DNA from: an uncultured Hyphomicrobiales bacterium
Lineage (GTDB): Bacteria; Pseudomonadota; Alphaproteobacteria; Rhizobiales; Beijerinckiaceae
Length of the DNA: 64,000 nucleotides
NCBI GenBank assembly: GCA_903847605.1
Contig: CAINED010000051.1
Location: 1 to 64,000, forward strand
Direction of reading: 5' to 3'
In this document: piece by piece, positions 42,440 to 50,979 of the stretch
Layout: each line of letters opens with the position of its first letter
Position numbering within the stretch: the stretch's first letter is position 1
The notes under the pieces: model-generated
Database searches by the model: none
What the model saw: only the letters and a program-made list of their open reading frames with translations
What the model was told of the DNA's origin: nothing
Translations under genes and position numbers: made by a program

Positions 42440-45272
42440 CGGCGACACCGCTCGCAATCTTCCGCAGATCTATTCCAAGACGCTCGTCCTCGATCTGCCA
42501 GTCGGACATGCGGTTCGTGCGTTGCACCTGCACGGCCGTGACCTTGTATTCCGGACAGTTCGTCGCCCAGTCGGAATTATCTGTCGTCACGACATTGGCG
42601 CCGGTCTTGGCGTGGTGAAATGTCGTATAGACGACGCCCGGCTGCACGCGATCCGTGACCGTTGCGCGCAGGCAGGTATCCCCGGCGCGGCTGGCCAAGG
42701 CCACGAGATCGCCTTCGCGAATGCCGCGCGATTCCGCATCGAAGGGGTGGATCTCGAGCACATCTTCCTGATGCCAGAGATTGTTCTGCGTGCGCCGCGT
42801 CTGCGCGCCGACATTATATTGCGAAAGGATGCGACCTGTCGTGAGAAGCAACGGGAAGCGCGGGCCTGTGCGTTCGTCGGTCGGCACATATTCGGTAATC
42901 ATGAACTTGCCTTTGCCGCGCACGAAACGGTCGATATGCATGACGGGTGTGCCGAGCGGCGCGGCCTCATTGCAGGGCCATTGCAGCGAACCATGCTCCT
43001 CGATCTTGGCATAGCTGACGCCGGCAAAGGTCGGCGTGAGACGCGCGATCTCATCCATGACTTCGCTGGGATGCGCATAGCGCATCTCGTACCCCAGCGC
43101 CTGTGCGAACCGCAGCGTGATTTCCCAATCGGTAAGGCCGCCCAGCGGCTCCATCACCTTGCGCACCGGACTGATCCGGCGCTCGGCGTTTGTGAAAGTG
43201 CCGTCCTTTTCGAGAAATGAAGAGCCGGGAAAGAAGACATGCGCGTATTTCGCGGTCTCGTTCAGGAAGAGGTCCTGCACGATGACGCATTCCATCGCCC
43301 GCAACGCGGCAGTCACGTGGTGCGTGTCCGGATCGGATTGCGCGATATCCTCACCCTGAACATAAAGGCCCTTAAAGGCGTTGTTCAAAGCTTCGTCGAA
43401 CATGTTCGGGATACGAAGGCCCGGCTCGCTGGAAATCTTCACGCCCCAGAGCGCCTCGAACATGTCGCGCGTCGCATCGTCCGAAACATGGCGATAGCCG
43501 GAAAGTTCGTGCGGGAACGAACCCATGTCGCAAGCGCCCTGCACGTTATTTTGTCCACGCAACGGATTCACGCCGACGCCGTTGCGGCCGATGTTCCCCG
43601 TCACCATCGCGAGATTCGCCATGCCCATAACCATGGTCGAGCCTTGCGAATGTTCGGTGACGCCAAGTCCGTAATAGATCGCGGCATTGCGGGCCGTCGC
43701 ATAGAGCCGCGCCGCGGCGCGCACCTCGGTCGCGCTAACGCCTGTATGTTTCTCCGTCGCTTCTGGTGAGTTTTCATCGCTTGCTATGAAGCGCGCCCAC
43801 GCTTCGAAATCGGCTATGTCGCAACGCTCGCGGATATAGTCTTCCTTCAACAATCCTTCGGTGACGATCACATGCGAGATCGCGTTGATGATCGCCACAT
43901 TCGTGCCGGGTAGAACTGCAAGATGGTGCGCGGCTTCGATATGCGGCATGCGCACGAGGTCGATGCGGCGCGGATCGATGACGATAAGCTTTGCGCCTTG
44001 CCGCAGGCGCTTCTTCAGCCGCGAGGCGAAGACGGGATGGCCGTCCGTCGGATTCGCGCCGATGACCAGAACGACATCGGCTTTCTCGACCGACTTGAAA
44101 TCCTGCGTGCCCGCCGATGTGCCGAAGGTCGTCTTGAGGCCATAGCCCGTCGGCGAATGGCAGACGCGCGCACAAGTGTCTACATTGTTGTTGCCGAAGC
44201 CGGCTCGGATCAGTTTCTGAACAAGGAAGGTTTCCTCATTCGTGCACCGGGAGGATGTGATTCCCCCAACGGACTCGCGGCCGTATTTCGCCTGTATGCG
44301 TCGGAATTCCGAAGCGGCGTAGGCAAAGGCTTCATCCCAGCTCACTTCGCGCCAGGGATCGTCGATATGTGCGCGGATCATCGGCTTGGTGATACGATCC
44401 TTGTGGGTCGCATAGCCCCAGGCGAAACGGCCCTTCACGCAGGAATGGCCCTCGTTGGCTTTGCCCTGCTTATGTGGAACCATCCGGACGACCCTGTCGC
44501 CCTGCGTCTCGGCACGGAAGGTGCAGCCGACGCCGCAATAGGCGCAGGTCGTGATGGTCGCCTTTGCCGGCGTGCCGAATTCAATGACACTCTTCTCGTT
44601 CAGCGTCGCGGTTGGGCAGGCCTGCACGCACGCGCCGCAGGAGACGCATTCCGATCCCAGAAAATCCTGCGCGCCTGTCGCCACTTTTGAGTGCAACCCG
44701 CGGCCATCAATGGTGAGCGCGAATGTACCCTGGACCTCTTCGCAGGCGCGCACGCAACGCGAGCAGACGATGCACTTGGAGGAATCGAAAGTGAAATAGG
44801 GATTGCTCTCGTCTTTTGCTTCCGTGCGATGTTTCGCGCCGTCGTAGCCGTAACGCACGTCGCGCAGGCCGACCGCACCGGCCATGTCCTGCAATTCGCA
44901 ATCGCCATTGGCCGAACATGTCAGGCAGTCGAGAGGATGATCGGAGATATAGAGTTCCATCACGCCGCGCCGCAACTTGTCGAGTTTGGCGGATGTGGTC
45001 CGGACGATCATGCCGTCTTCGACGGGCGTCGTGCAGGAGGCAGGCGTGCCGCGCCGCCCTTCGATCTCGACAAGACACAGGCGGCAGGAGCCGAAAGCTT
45101 CCAGCATGTCGGTGGCGCAGAGTTTCGGAATCTTCGCGCCAATCGTCATGGCTGCCGCCATGACCGACGTGCCCTCCGCTACACTCACCTTGCGGCCATC
45201 GATTGTCAGCGTGATCCTGGTCTCGCTTTGCCGCAGCGGCGTTCCAAAATCGATTTCAGCGATTGCGGGCAT
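42426..45272 (-). CDS. fdsA: NAD-dependent formate dehydrogenase alpha subunit FdsA
   Basis: A 948-residue catalytic subunit oxidising formate to CO2. Domains in order: a plant-type [2Fe-2S] ferredoxin ('GSCRLCLVEI', about residue 62), a His-Cys 4Fe-4S segment ('DCLTCSANGDCELQ', about 115), two ferredoxin-type clusters ('CIVCSRCVRAC', 'CVSCGACVQACP'), and the molybdopterin domain with a further 4Fe-4S ('TCAYCGVGCTF', about 246). The putative Mo-ligand Cys is in 'VDTCARVCHSPTGYG'. AGGAG eight bases before the ATG at 45272 fixes the start. It lies 10 bp from fdsB. Confidence 0.96.
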   Translation of the reverse strand: MPAIAEIDFGTPLRQSETRITLTIDGRKVSVAEGTSVMAAAMTIGAKIPKLCATDMLEAFGSCRLCLVEIEGRRGTPASCTTPVEDGMIVRTTSAKLDKLRRGVMELYISDHPLDCLTCSANGDCELQDMAGAVGLRDVRYGYDGAKHRTEAKDESNPYFTFDSSKCIVCSRCVRACEEVQGTFALTIDGRGLHSKVATGAQDFLGSECVSCGACVQACPTATLNEKSVIEFGTPAKATITTCAYCGVGCTFRAETQGDRVVRMVPHKQGKANEGHSCVKGRFAWGYATHKDRITKPMIRAHIDDPWREVSWDEAFAYAASEFRRIQAKYGRESVGGITSSRCTNEETFLVQKLIRAGFGNNNVDTCARVCHSPTGYGLKTTFGTSAGTQDFKSVEKADVVLVIGANPTDGHPVFASRLKKRLRQGAKLIVIDPRRIDLVRMPHIEAAHHLAVLPGTNVAIINAISHVIVTEGLLKEDYIRERCDIADFEAWARFIASDENSPEATEKHTGVSATEVRAAARLYATARNAAIYYGLGVTEHSQGSTMVMGMANLAMVTGNIGRNGVGVNPLRGQNNVQGACDMGSFPHELSGYRHVSDDATRDMFEALWGVKISSEPGLRIPNMFDEALNNAFKGLYVQGEDIAQSDPDTHHVTAALRAMECVIVQDLFLNETAKYAHVFFPGSSFLEKDGTFTNAERRISPVRKVMEPLGGLTDWEITLRFAQALGYEMRYAHPSEVMDEIARLTPTFAGVSYAKIEEHGSLQWPCNEAAPLGTPVMHIDRFVRGKGKFMITEYVPTDERTGPRFPLLLTTGRILSQYNVGAQTRRTQNNLWHQEDVLEIHPFDAESRGIREGDLVALASRAGDTCLRATVTDRVQPGVVYTTFHHAKTGANVVTTDNSDWATNCPEYKVTAVQVQRTNRMSDWQIEDERLGIDLRKIASGVADAAE

Positions 45273-45282
45273 GGGTCCGCTC

Positions 45283-46818
45283 CTATTCCGCAGCCGCGCG
45301 AAGGCGCGGCGCAAAATCTTCGGGGAAGTGATCGAGCGCACTCAGCACTGGCAGAGGCGTCAGACCGCCGAGCGCACAAAGCGAACCATCGGTCATCACG
45401 GTGCAGAGATCCCTCACGAGCGCGACATTCTTCTCGCGCTCGATATCGGCGGCGATCTTGTCGAGCGTCTCGACTCCCCGTGTCGAGCCGATGCGGCAGG
45501 GGGTGCATTTCCCGCAGCTTTCGATGGCGCAGAAATGCATGGCAAAACGCGCCTGCTTCATCATGTCGACGCTGTCGTCGAAGACGACGATGCCGCCGTG
45601 ACCGAGCATACCGCCCGCTGCAAGCATCGCTTCGTAATCGAGTTTCGTGTCCAGCAGACTTTCGGGAAAATATGCACCGAGCGGGCCGCCGACCTGAACC
45701 GCGCGCACGGGTCTGCCGCTCGCCGTTCCGCCGCCGATATCGAATATAAGCTCGCGCAGGCTCATGCCGAAGGCCGTTTCGTAGAGGCCGGGATATTTGA
45801 CATTGCCGGCAAGTTGCAACGGCATCGTTCCCCGCGACCTGCCCATCCCGTATTCGGCATAGGCCTTGCCGCCGTTGGCGATGATCCACGGCGCAGCAGC
45901 AAGCGTCAGCACATTATTGATGACAGTCGGCTTGCCGAAGAGACCGCGATGCGCAGGCAGCGGCGGTTTGGCGCGCACCTGACCGCGCTTGCCCTCAATG
46001 CTCTCAAGCAACGAGGTTTCCTCGCCACAAATGTAAGCGCCGGCGCCTATCCGCACGTCGAGATCGAAACTGTCATCGAGAACACGCGCCCTGCGGGCAA
46101 TGGCAATGGCGCGCTGCATCGAGCGGATAGCATGCGGATATTCCGAACGGATATAAATGAAGCCTCTTGTTGCACCAACGGCGAGGCCTGCAATCGCCAT
46201 GCCTTCGATCAGCATGAAGGGATCGCCCTCCATGACCATGCGATCGGCGAATGTGCCGCTGTCGCCTTCGTCCGCATTGCAGACGATGAATTTCTGCGAT
46301 CCTTGCGCGCTCGCAACGGTGCGCCACTTGATGCCCGCCGGAAAGCCCGCGCCACCGCGGCCGCGCAGACCTGAGGCGACGATGTCCTCCACAATTTCCA
46401 CGGGCTTCAAGGTCCGCGCCTTATCGAGGCCGGCAAAGCCGCCATGCGCGCGATAATCGTCGAGCGATAAAGGATCGGTGACGCCGATGCGCGTGAAGGT
46501 GAGGCGCTGCTGGTTCTTGAGAAACGAAATCTCTTCGGTCAATCCCAGCGAGAGAGGATGAGAATCGCCGCCGAGAAAATTGGCATCGAACAGAGTCGAA
46601 ATATCTGCGGCGCGCACGGGCCCATAGGCTACAGGGCCCTTCGCCGTCGCCACTTCCACAAGCGGCTCGAGCCACAACATTCCGCGCGAACCATTGCGGA
46701 TAATCTCAACGGCTAGGCCCCGCCTCTTGGCCTCAGCCGTGATTGACGCTGCAACCTCATCAGCGCCGACAGAAACCGCCGCAGCATCGCAGGGGACGAA
46801 TATGCGCACGGCGCTCAC
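45283..46818 (-). CDS. fdsB: Formate dehydrogenase beta subunit FdsB (NuoF-like)
   Basis: A 511-residue NADH/FMN subunit. It has 'SGLRGRGGAGFPAGIKWRT' (about residues 149-167, NADH-binding Gly-rich loop), 'CNADEGDSGTFADRMVMEGDP' (in parts), the FMN region 'GEETSLLESIEGKRGQ' (about 265-280) and a 4Fe-4S motif 'ESCGKCTPCRIGSTRG' (about 432-447). It passes electrons from FdsA to NAD. The N-terminal ~110 residues are the thioredoxin-like extension usual in FdsB. The start overlaps fdsG by four bases. Confidence 0.95.
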   Translation of the reverse strand: MSAVRIFVPCDAAAVSVGADEVAASITAEAKRRGLAVEIIRNGSRGMLWLEPLVEVATAKGPVAYGPVRAADISTLFDANFLGGDSHPLSLGLTEEISFLKNQQRLTFTRIGVTDPLSLDDYRAHGGFAGLDKARTLKPVEIVEDIVASGLRGRGGAGFPAGIKWRTVASAQGSQKFIVCNADEGDSGTFADRMVMEGDPFMLIEGMAIAGLAVGATRGFIYIRSEYPHAIRSMQRAIAIARRARVLDDSFDLDVRIGAGAYICGEETSLLESIEGKRGQVRAKPPLPAHRGLFGKPTVINNVLTLAAAPWIIANGGKAYAEYGMGRSRGTMPLQLAGNVKYPGLYETAFGMSLRELIFDIGGGTASGRPVRAVQVGGPLGAYFPESLLDTKLDYEAMLAAGGMLGHGGIVVFDDSVDMMKQARFAMHFCAIESCGKCTPCRIGSTRGVETLDKIAADIEREKNVALVRDLCTVMTDGSLCALGGLTPLPVLSALDHFPEDFAPRLRAAAE

Positions 46819-47303
46819 TTGCGCGCTCCCGCGACGATGGCGTCGAGCCGCTGTTCATCGAGACGTCCGATCAAAGTTTCGTCGAACAGTGCAGCAGGTC
46901 CAAGTCCGCAGTTGCCGAGACAATAGACATTTTCGACCGACAGCCCTTCGTCCGGTTTTCCATGTCCGGGCTCAAGCTGGTGGCGTGACGTCAGATGCGC
47001 CGCCAACTTTTCGCTGCCGAGCGACTGGCAGGCTTCGGCGCGGCAGAGCTTCAACGTATGGCGGCTCGCGCGTTCGAGCCGGAAATCGTGATAGAAACTC
47101 ACGACGCCGCGCACTTCCGCCTGCGAGATATTCAATTCGTCTGCGACAGTGGCAATCGTGTCAGGCACGATATAGCCGAACTCGTGCTGGATCGCTTGCA
47201 ACAGCGGCAGCAGGGCTCCTTGCGCAGGCGCATCCGGTCCCAGAAAGGCCTTCAGCGCAGCTACTTCGCGCGACGCCAACTCTATGATCTTGTCCGTGTT
47301 CAT
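46815..47303 (-). CDS. fdsG: Formate dehydrogenase gamma subunit FdsG (NuoE-like)
   Basis: A 162-residue thioredoxin-like [2Fe-2S] subunit. The helical N-terminus ('LLPLLQAIQHEFGYIVPDTIATVADELNI' in parts) precedes 'VRGVVSFYHDFRL', and the four ligating Cys are in 'LCRAEACQSLG' (about 87-97) and 'VYCLGNCGLGP' (about 124-134). It is the first gene of the fdsG-fdsB-fdsA-fdhD-fdsD operon; 178 bp separate it from eutA. Confidence 0.95.
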   Translation of the reverse strand: MNTDKIIELASREVAALKAFLGPDAPAQGALLPLLQAIQHEFGYIVPDTIATVADELNISQAEVRGVVSFYHDFRLERASRHTLKLCRAEACQSLGSEKLAAHLTSRHQLEPGHGKPDEGLSVENVYCLGNCGLGPAALFDETLIGRLDEQRLDAIVAGARK

Positions 47304-47481
47304 GGCCCCGACCGGTTGGACACGATGAATATAGGCCCTTATTGCCGCAAAATCAGGGCTGAAGCCAGTGGAAGCGCTTCAAATGGTTGACTTCCCCGCG
47401 TTGACGGATGCCGCCCAACTCCCGGCGCTGCATGGGCAATATTCCACACGCACCTTACGCACGCGAAAGCAAGCAGGGAAG

Positions 47482-49062
47482 TCAGCGACTGTCACCGAAT
47501 TGAAGGCTTTTGACCGTGACCGGAACCATGCCCGAAGGCAGCCGGAGGCGGCCTATATCGACAAAGTCAAAGTCGCGCAGGACAATGCCGTCGATGATCA
47601 GAATTTCATTTGCTACGCCGAGCTCGTTTCGCAGCACAGCGCCCAGCGTCTGCGCCGCATCGCCTTCGATCAGAAGATAGATATTGACGCCAGCCGCAAG
47701 CCGATCGGACAGCCCCCGTGCAATGCCCTTTGCAAAGGCCAGAATGCGCCCATGCTCCGCATCGCCCCGCCAGCGGAAAGCAAAGGCGACTTCCCGCGCA
47801 GGATCGTCGTCCCCGAGGGTTTCGCGATGGGCCATGATCGACGCAGCGAGTTCGCCTGCATCGACATGACCACGGAAATCGCTGGGCGGCTGCAAGACCG
47901 GCAGATTTCGGCGTGGCAGCAGTTTGGCGTGGTCCGTGATGCAGGAGGTTGCACCGCTCATCTGCACCGAAAATTCGCTGCAACCCAGAACCGTCGCGCG
48001 AATGCACTCGCCCGGCGGCAAGAGCGGCGCAGGCAAGCTCCCGCCCTCGATCCGCCTAGCAATGGCTTCGCCCAACGCCTTGCCGAGATCGCCGAAATCG
48101 CGCCGCTCGAGTCCATAGACATATTCTGCAACGCCGCCGGAGAACATGATGCTGTCATATCGAGAAGGCGCCAGAGGCGACGTCAGCCACAAGCCGGGCG
48201 CAGAGATGCCGTTCAGTGCGTCGAAGAGATCGTCGGCCATGCGATCGGCGACGAGAACCATGTCGCTTCCGGCGGCGCTCGCCCCAATGCGCCAATCGAC
48301 ACCGCATTGCTTCGCGTGGGCGCTGCCGGCTTCGTCGAGCCGGACGATCCTGCCCGCGGCGTCAATCGCCATTTGCCGCCCGCCAATTTTCATCGCGGCC
48401 GTCGCCAGAATTCTCCCATTCTCGATCACAGCGAATTTTGAGGTCGCGCCGCCGATGTCGATATTCAGGATGCGCTGGCCGCTTGTCTGCGACCGCTCGA
48501 CAGCCCCCGACCCATGCGCCGCCAGGGCCGCTTCCATGCGGTCGCCCGCCGCCGCCGCGACGATGTCTCCGGTCTCGAAAGCGAGCGCCTCGACGATGTC
48601 AGGCGCATTCGTGCGCCGCGCCGCTGCGCCGGTCAAAATGATCGCGCCAGTGTCGATATCGTCGGGCGTGAGATTGGCTGCCTCAAAAGCGCGCGCAATC
48701 GTACCGCGCAGCCGTTCTATGTCGATAAGTTCGCGCCCGGAGAACGGCGTGAGTACGACCGGCGACATGTAGAGCGTTTCGCGGGACCTGACCTTGCGCC
48801 GCATGGCGGCTGGCTCGCCCGGACCATACATATGCAGGCGCGAGAACGCGACTTGCGTTCCAGATGAGCCGATGTCGATCCCAATGGTTGTAAGCTCGAC
48901 GCGCGCCAGTTCCTGTGATCCGGCCTCGATCAGATTGTCGTCTGTGTCGTGATCGTGGTCGTGCTCTTCACCCGGCGCATGAGCATGCCCAAGCGCCGCG
49001 CCAAAAGCGTGATCGGCGAGCCTGTGCGGCCTTGTTCCGTATTTTCCGTTGCTGTCGCTCAT
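47482..49062 (-). CDS. eutA: EutA-type reactivating ATPase with His-rich N-terminus
   Basis: A 526-residue member of the EutA family (reactivase of adenosylcobalamin-dependent ethanolamine ammonia-lyase, actin/Hsp70 fold). The phosphate-1 motif is 'TTIGIDIGSSGTQVAFSRL' (about residues 58-76); later blocks are 'GAIILTGAAARRTNA' (about 140-154), 'NIDIGGATSKFAVI' (about 200-213) and 'DSIMFSGGVAEYVYG' (about 298-312). An N-terminal His/Asp-rich segment (about 24-42, 'HAHAPGEEHDHDHDTDD') looks metal-binding. EutB and EutC are absent from the window. It lies 57 bp after a TRAP permease gene and 178 bp before fdsG, all on one strand. Confidence 0.85.
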   Translation of the reverse strand: MSDSNGKYGTRPHRLADHAFGAALGHAHAPGEEHDHDHDTDDNLIEAGSQELARVELTTIGIDIGSSGTQVAFSRLHMYGPGEPAAMRRKVRSRETLYMSPVVLTPFSGRELIDIERLRGTIARAFEAANLTPDDIDTGAIILTGAAARRTNAPDIVEALAFETGDIVAAAAGDRMEAALAAHGSGAVERSQTSGQRILNIDIGGATSKFAVIENGRILATAAMKIGGRQMAIDAAGRIVRLDEAGSAHAKQCGVDWRIGASAAGSDMVLVADRMADDLFDALNGISAPGLWLTSPLAPSRYDSIMFSGGVAEYVYGLERRDFGDLGKALGEAIARRIEGGSLPAPLLPPGECIRATVLGCSEFSVQMSGATSCITDHAKLLPRRNLPVLQPPSDFRGHVDAGELAASIMAHRETLGDDDPAREVAFAFRWRGDAEHGRILAFAKGIARGLSDRLAAGVNIYLLIEGDAAQTLGAVLRNELGVANEILIIDGIVLRDFDFVDIGRLRLPSGMVPVTVKSLQFGDSR

Positions 49063-49119
49063 TTTCCGTGCCTGCGCGATAGATCATGCGACAGGCAAGA
49101 AATGCAAGAGCAAGCGTAG

Positions 49120-50424
49120 CTAACTCATCGTATTGGCAAACCACAGCGCAATCTGCGGGAAGGCGATGATGAGACCGAGACGCGTAAGATCGGATACGAG
49201 AAACGGCAGGGAGCCCTTGTAGATGTTCACCAGGCCGATATCCGGCACCATCTTGTTCATGACGAAACAGATCATGCCAATAGGCGGCGCATAAAGCCCG
49301 ATCTCCACTGTCGTGACGACGAGCACGCCGAACCAGATCGGATCGAACCCGAGCTTGATCACCACGGGATAAAGGATCGGCACGGTCAGCAGCATGACCG
49401 CCAGTTCGTCCACGAACATGCCGGTGATGATGTAAAAGGCCATGATGGCCACGATGATGCCCGTCGGCGGCAGCGGAAGGTTGCCGACCCATTCGGCAAG
49501 CTGCTGCGACGTCTGCGTCACCGCCAGAAAATACTGGAACAGGAATGCGCCGATGATGATGAAGAAAATCGCTGCCGAGGTGCGCAGCGAATCGACCATC
49601 GCTTCGACCATCTGCGGCCATTTCAGACGGCGGCGCGCGACGCCGATAACGAAAGCGCCGAGCACGCCCAGACCAGCAGCCTCGGTCGCAGTAACGAAGC
49701 CGCCGTACATGCCGCCCAAAACAACCGCGAACAGCAGCAGGACTGCCCAAACATCGCGGAGACTTTGCAAGCGCTCCTGCCAGTCGGCGGGCTTGGCGCG
49801 CGGCATCCATTCCGGCTTGAAATAATACACGACCAGCACACCCGCCGAATAAAGTGCGATGCCCAATATGCCCGGCACGACACCGGCCATGAACAGCTTG
49901 ATGATGTCGGTATCGGTGAGGATGGCATAAAGAATGAACATCACGGAAGGCGGGATCATAATGCCAAGCGTGCCCGCTGTGGCAATGACGCCGGCCGACA
50001 GACCGGGGTTGTAACCGGCACGGCGCATTTCCGGCAGCGCCACCTGCGTCATCGTCGCCGCGGTCGCCACCGAGGAACCGTTGATGGCGGCAAAGCCGCC
50101 GCAGGCAAAAATCGTCGCAATCGCCATGCCGCCCGGCAAATGGCCGAGCCAGGCCGCCGCCGCTCGAAACAATTCTCGACTCATGCCGGTGACGCTGACG
50201 AGGGTTCCCATCAGCACGAACATCGGAATAACGCTGAAATTGAAATTCGTGACCGTGCGAAACGGCGAGTCGACCAGCAGGCGCATGGCCGGCCCCCAAC
50301 TCACCATATAGGCAAAGCCGAGAACGCCGACGATGCCGAGGCTCACGGCGATCGGCACGCGAATCAGCATCAGGACGATGACGGCGGTACAGCCGATAAT
50401 GGCGACGAGTGTCTGTTCTTCCAT
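49120..50424 (-). CDS. dctM: TRAP transporter large permease (DctM type)
   Basis: A 434-residue integral membrane protein with about twelve hydrophobic stretches. Family blocks are 'FSVIPMFVLMGTLVSVTGMS' (about residues 55-75), 'GFAAINGSSVATAATMTQVALPEM' (about 97-120), 'GTLGIMIPPSVMFILYAILTDTD' (about 142-165) and 'VEIGLYAPPIGMICFVMN' (about 365-383). The ATG at 50424 is directly after the dctQ stop. With dctQ and dctP it makes a second complete TRAP system, distinct in sequence from the one at 34-37 kb. Confidence 0.92.
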   Translation of the reverse strand: MEEQTLVAIIGCTAVIVLMLIRVPIAVSLGIVGVLGFAYMVSWGPAMRLLVDSPFRTVTNFNFSVIPMFVLMGTLVSVTGMSRELFRAAAAWLGHLPGGMAIATIFACGGFAAINGSSVATAATMTQVALPEMRRAGYNPGLSAGVIATAGTLGIMIPPSVMFILYAILTDTDIIKLFMAGVVPGILGIALYSAGVLVVYYFKPEWMPRAKPADWQERLQSLRDVWAVLLLFAVVLGGMYGGFVTATEAAGLGVLGAFVIGVARRRLKWPQMVEAMVDSLRTSAAIFFIIIGAFLFQYFLAVTQTSQQLAEWVGNLPLPPTGIIVAIMAFYIITGMFVDELAVMLLTVPILYPVVIKLGFDPIWFGVLVVTTVEIGLYAPPIGMICFVMNKMVPDIGLVNIYKGSLPFLVSDLTRLGLIIAFPQIALWFANTMS

Positions 50425-50425
50425 G

Positions 50426-50896
50426 TTACGCCGCCCGCCGCAGACCGAAGACAATTTGGGCCCATCGTATCGCAGCCATCAGAAAGGCCGCGATGACGCC
50501 GATCGCCGCCAGCGTGTAGCCGGTCCAGAGGGGTATGCGCAGGTCGGTCGAATACTCGCCTGCTTTCAGGATGTCGAAGACCTTGTAGGTGCTGGCATAG
50601 CCGAACAAGCCCATGAAAAAGAGATGGATCGTGTGCGCCACGCTATCCATGACCCACCGCGCGCGTGCGCCGAGAAATTCCCAGATGACATCGACGGTGA
50701 TGTGCCGATCAGCATAATTTGCTGTCGCGATTCCCCAGCAGATGGCGATGCCCTGCATCATCTGCCCGAGCACGAAACCGTCCGGAATGCTTTTGGAAAG
50801 AAAGTAGCGCAGGCAGGCCTCGCTGAATGTAATCAGCGCGAGCAACCCGACCGCATAGCCAGCGATCTTCTCTATAACGTCAACGATTTTGTCCAA
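50426..50896 (-). CDS. dctQ: TRAP transporter small permease (DctQ type)
   Basis: A 156-residue protein with four predicted membrane helices (about residues 10-30, 45-63, 85-105 and 125-147). 'EACLRYFLSKSIPDGFVLGQMMQG' and 'YADRHITVDVIWEFLG' match the DctQ pattern (RYF near helix 1, a short acidic/His loop before helix 3). It lies one base from dctM downstream and 83 bp from dctP upstream, with a hairpin in that gap. Confidence 0.86.
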   Translation of the reverse strand: MDKIVDVIEKIAGYAVGLLALITFSEACLRYFLSKSIPDGFVLGQMMQGIAICWGIATANYADRHITVDVIWEFLGARARWVMDSVAHTIHLFFMGLFGYASTYKVFDILKAGEYSTDLRIPLWTGYTLAAIGVIAAFLMAAIRWAQIVFGLRRAA

Positions 50897-50944
50897 GCTC
50901 CCGCTCCCCCAAGCGCGACAGACCCACCGAGCGTATCAAGCAAA

Positions 50945-50972
50945 GGGGCTCGCCACCTTGGCGGCAAGCCCC
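50945..50972 (-). terminator. Attenuator-like hairpin between dctP and dctQ
   Basis: On the minus strand GGGGCT and AGCCCC close a stem extended by CGCCA/TGGCG, followed by a short TTT. Same position as in the first TRAP operon: after the receptor gene, before the permeases. Confidence 0.55.
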
Positions 50973-50979
50973 GATTCGC

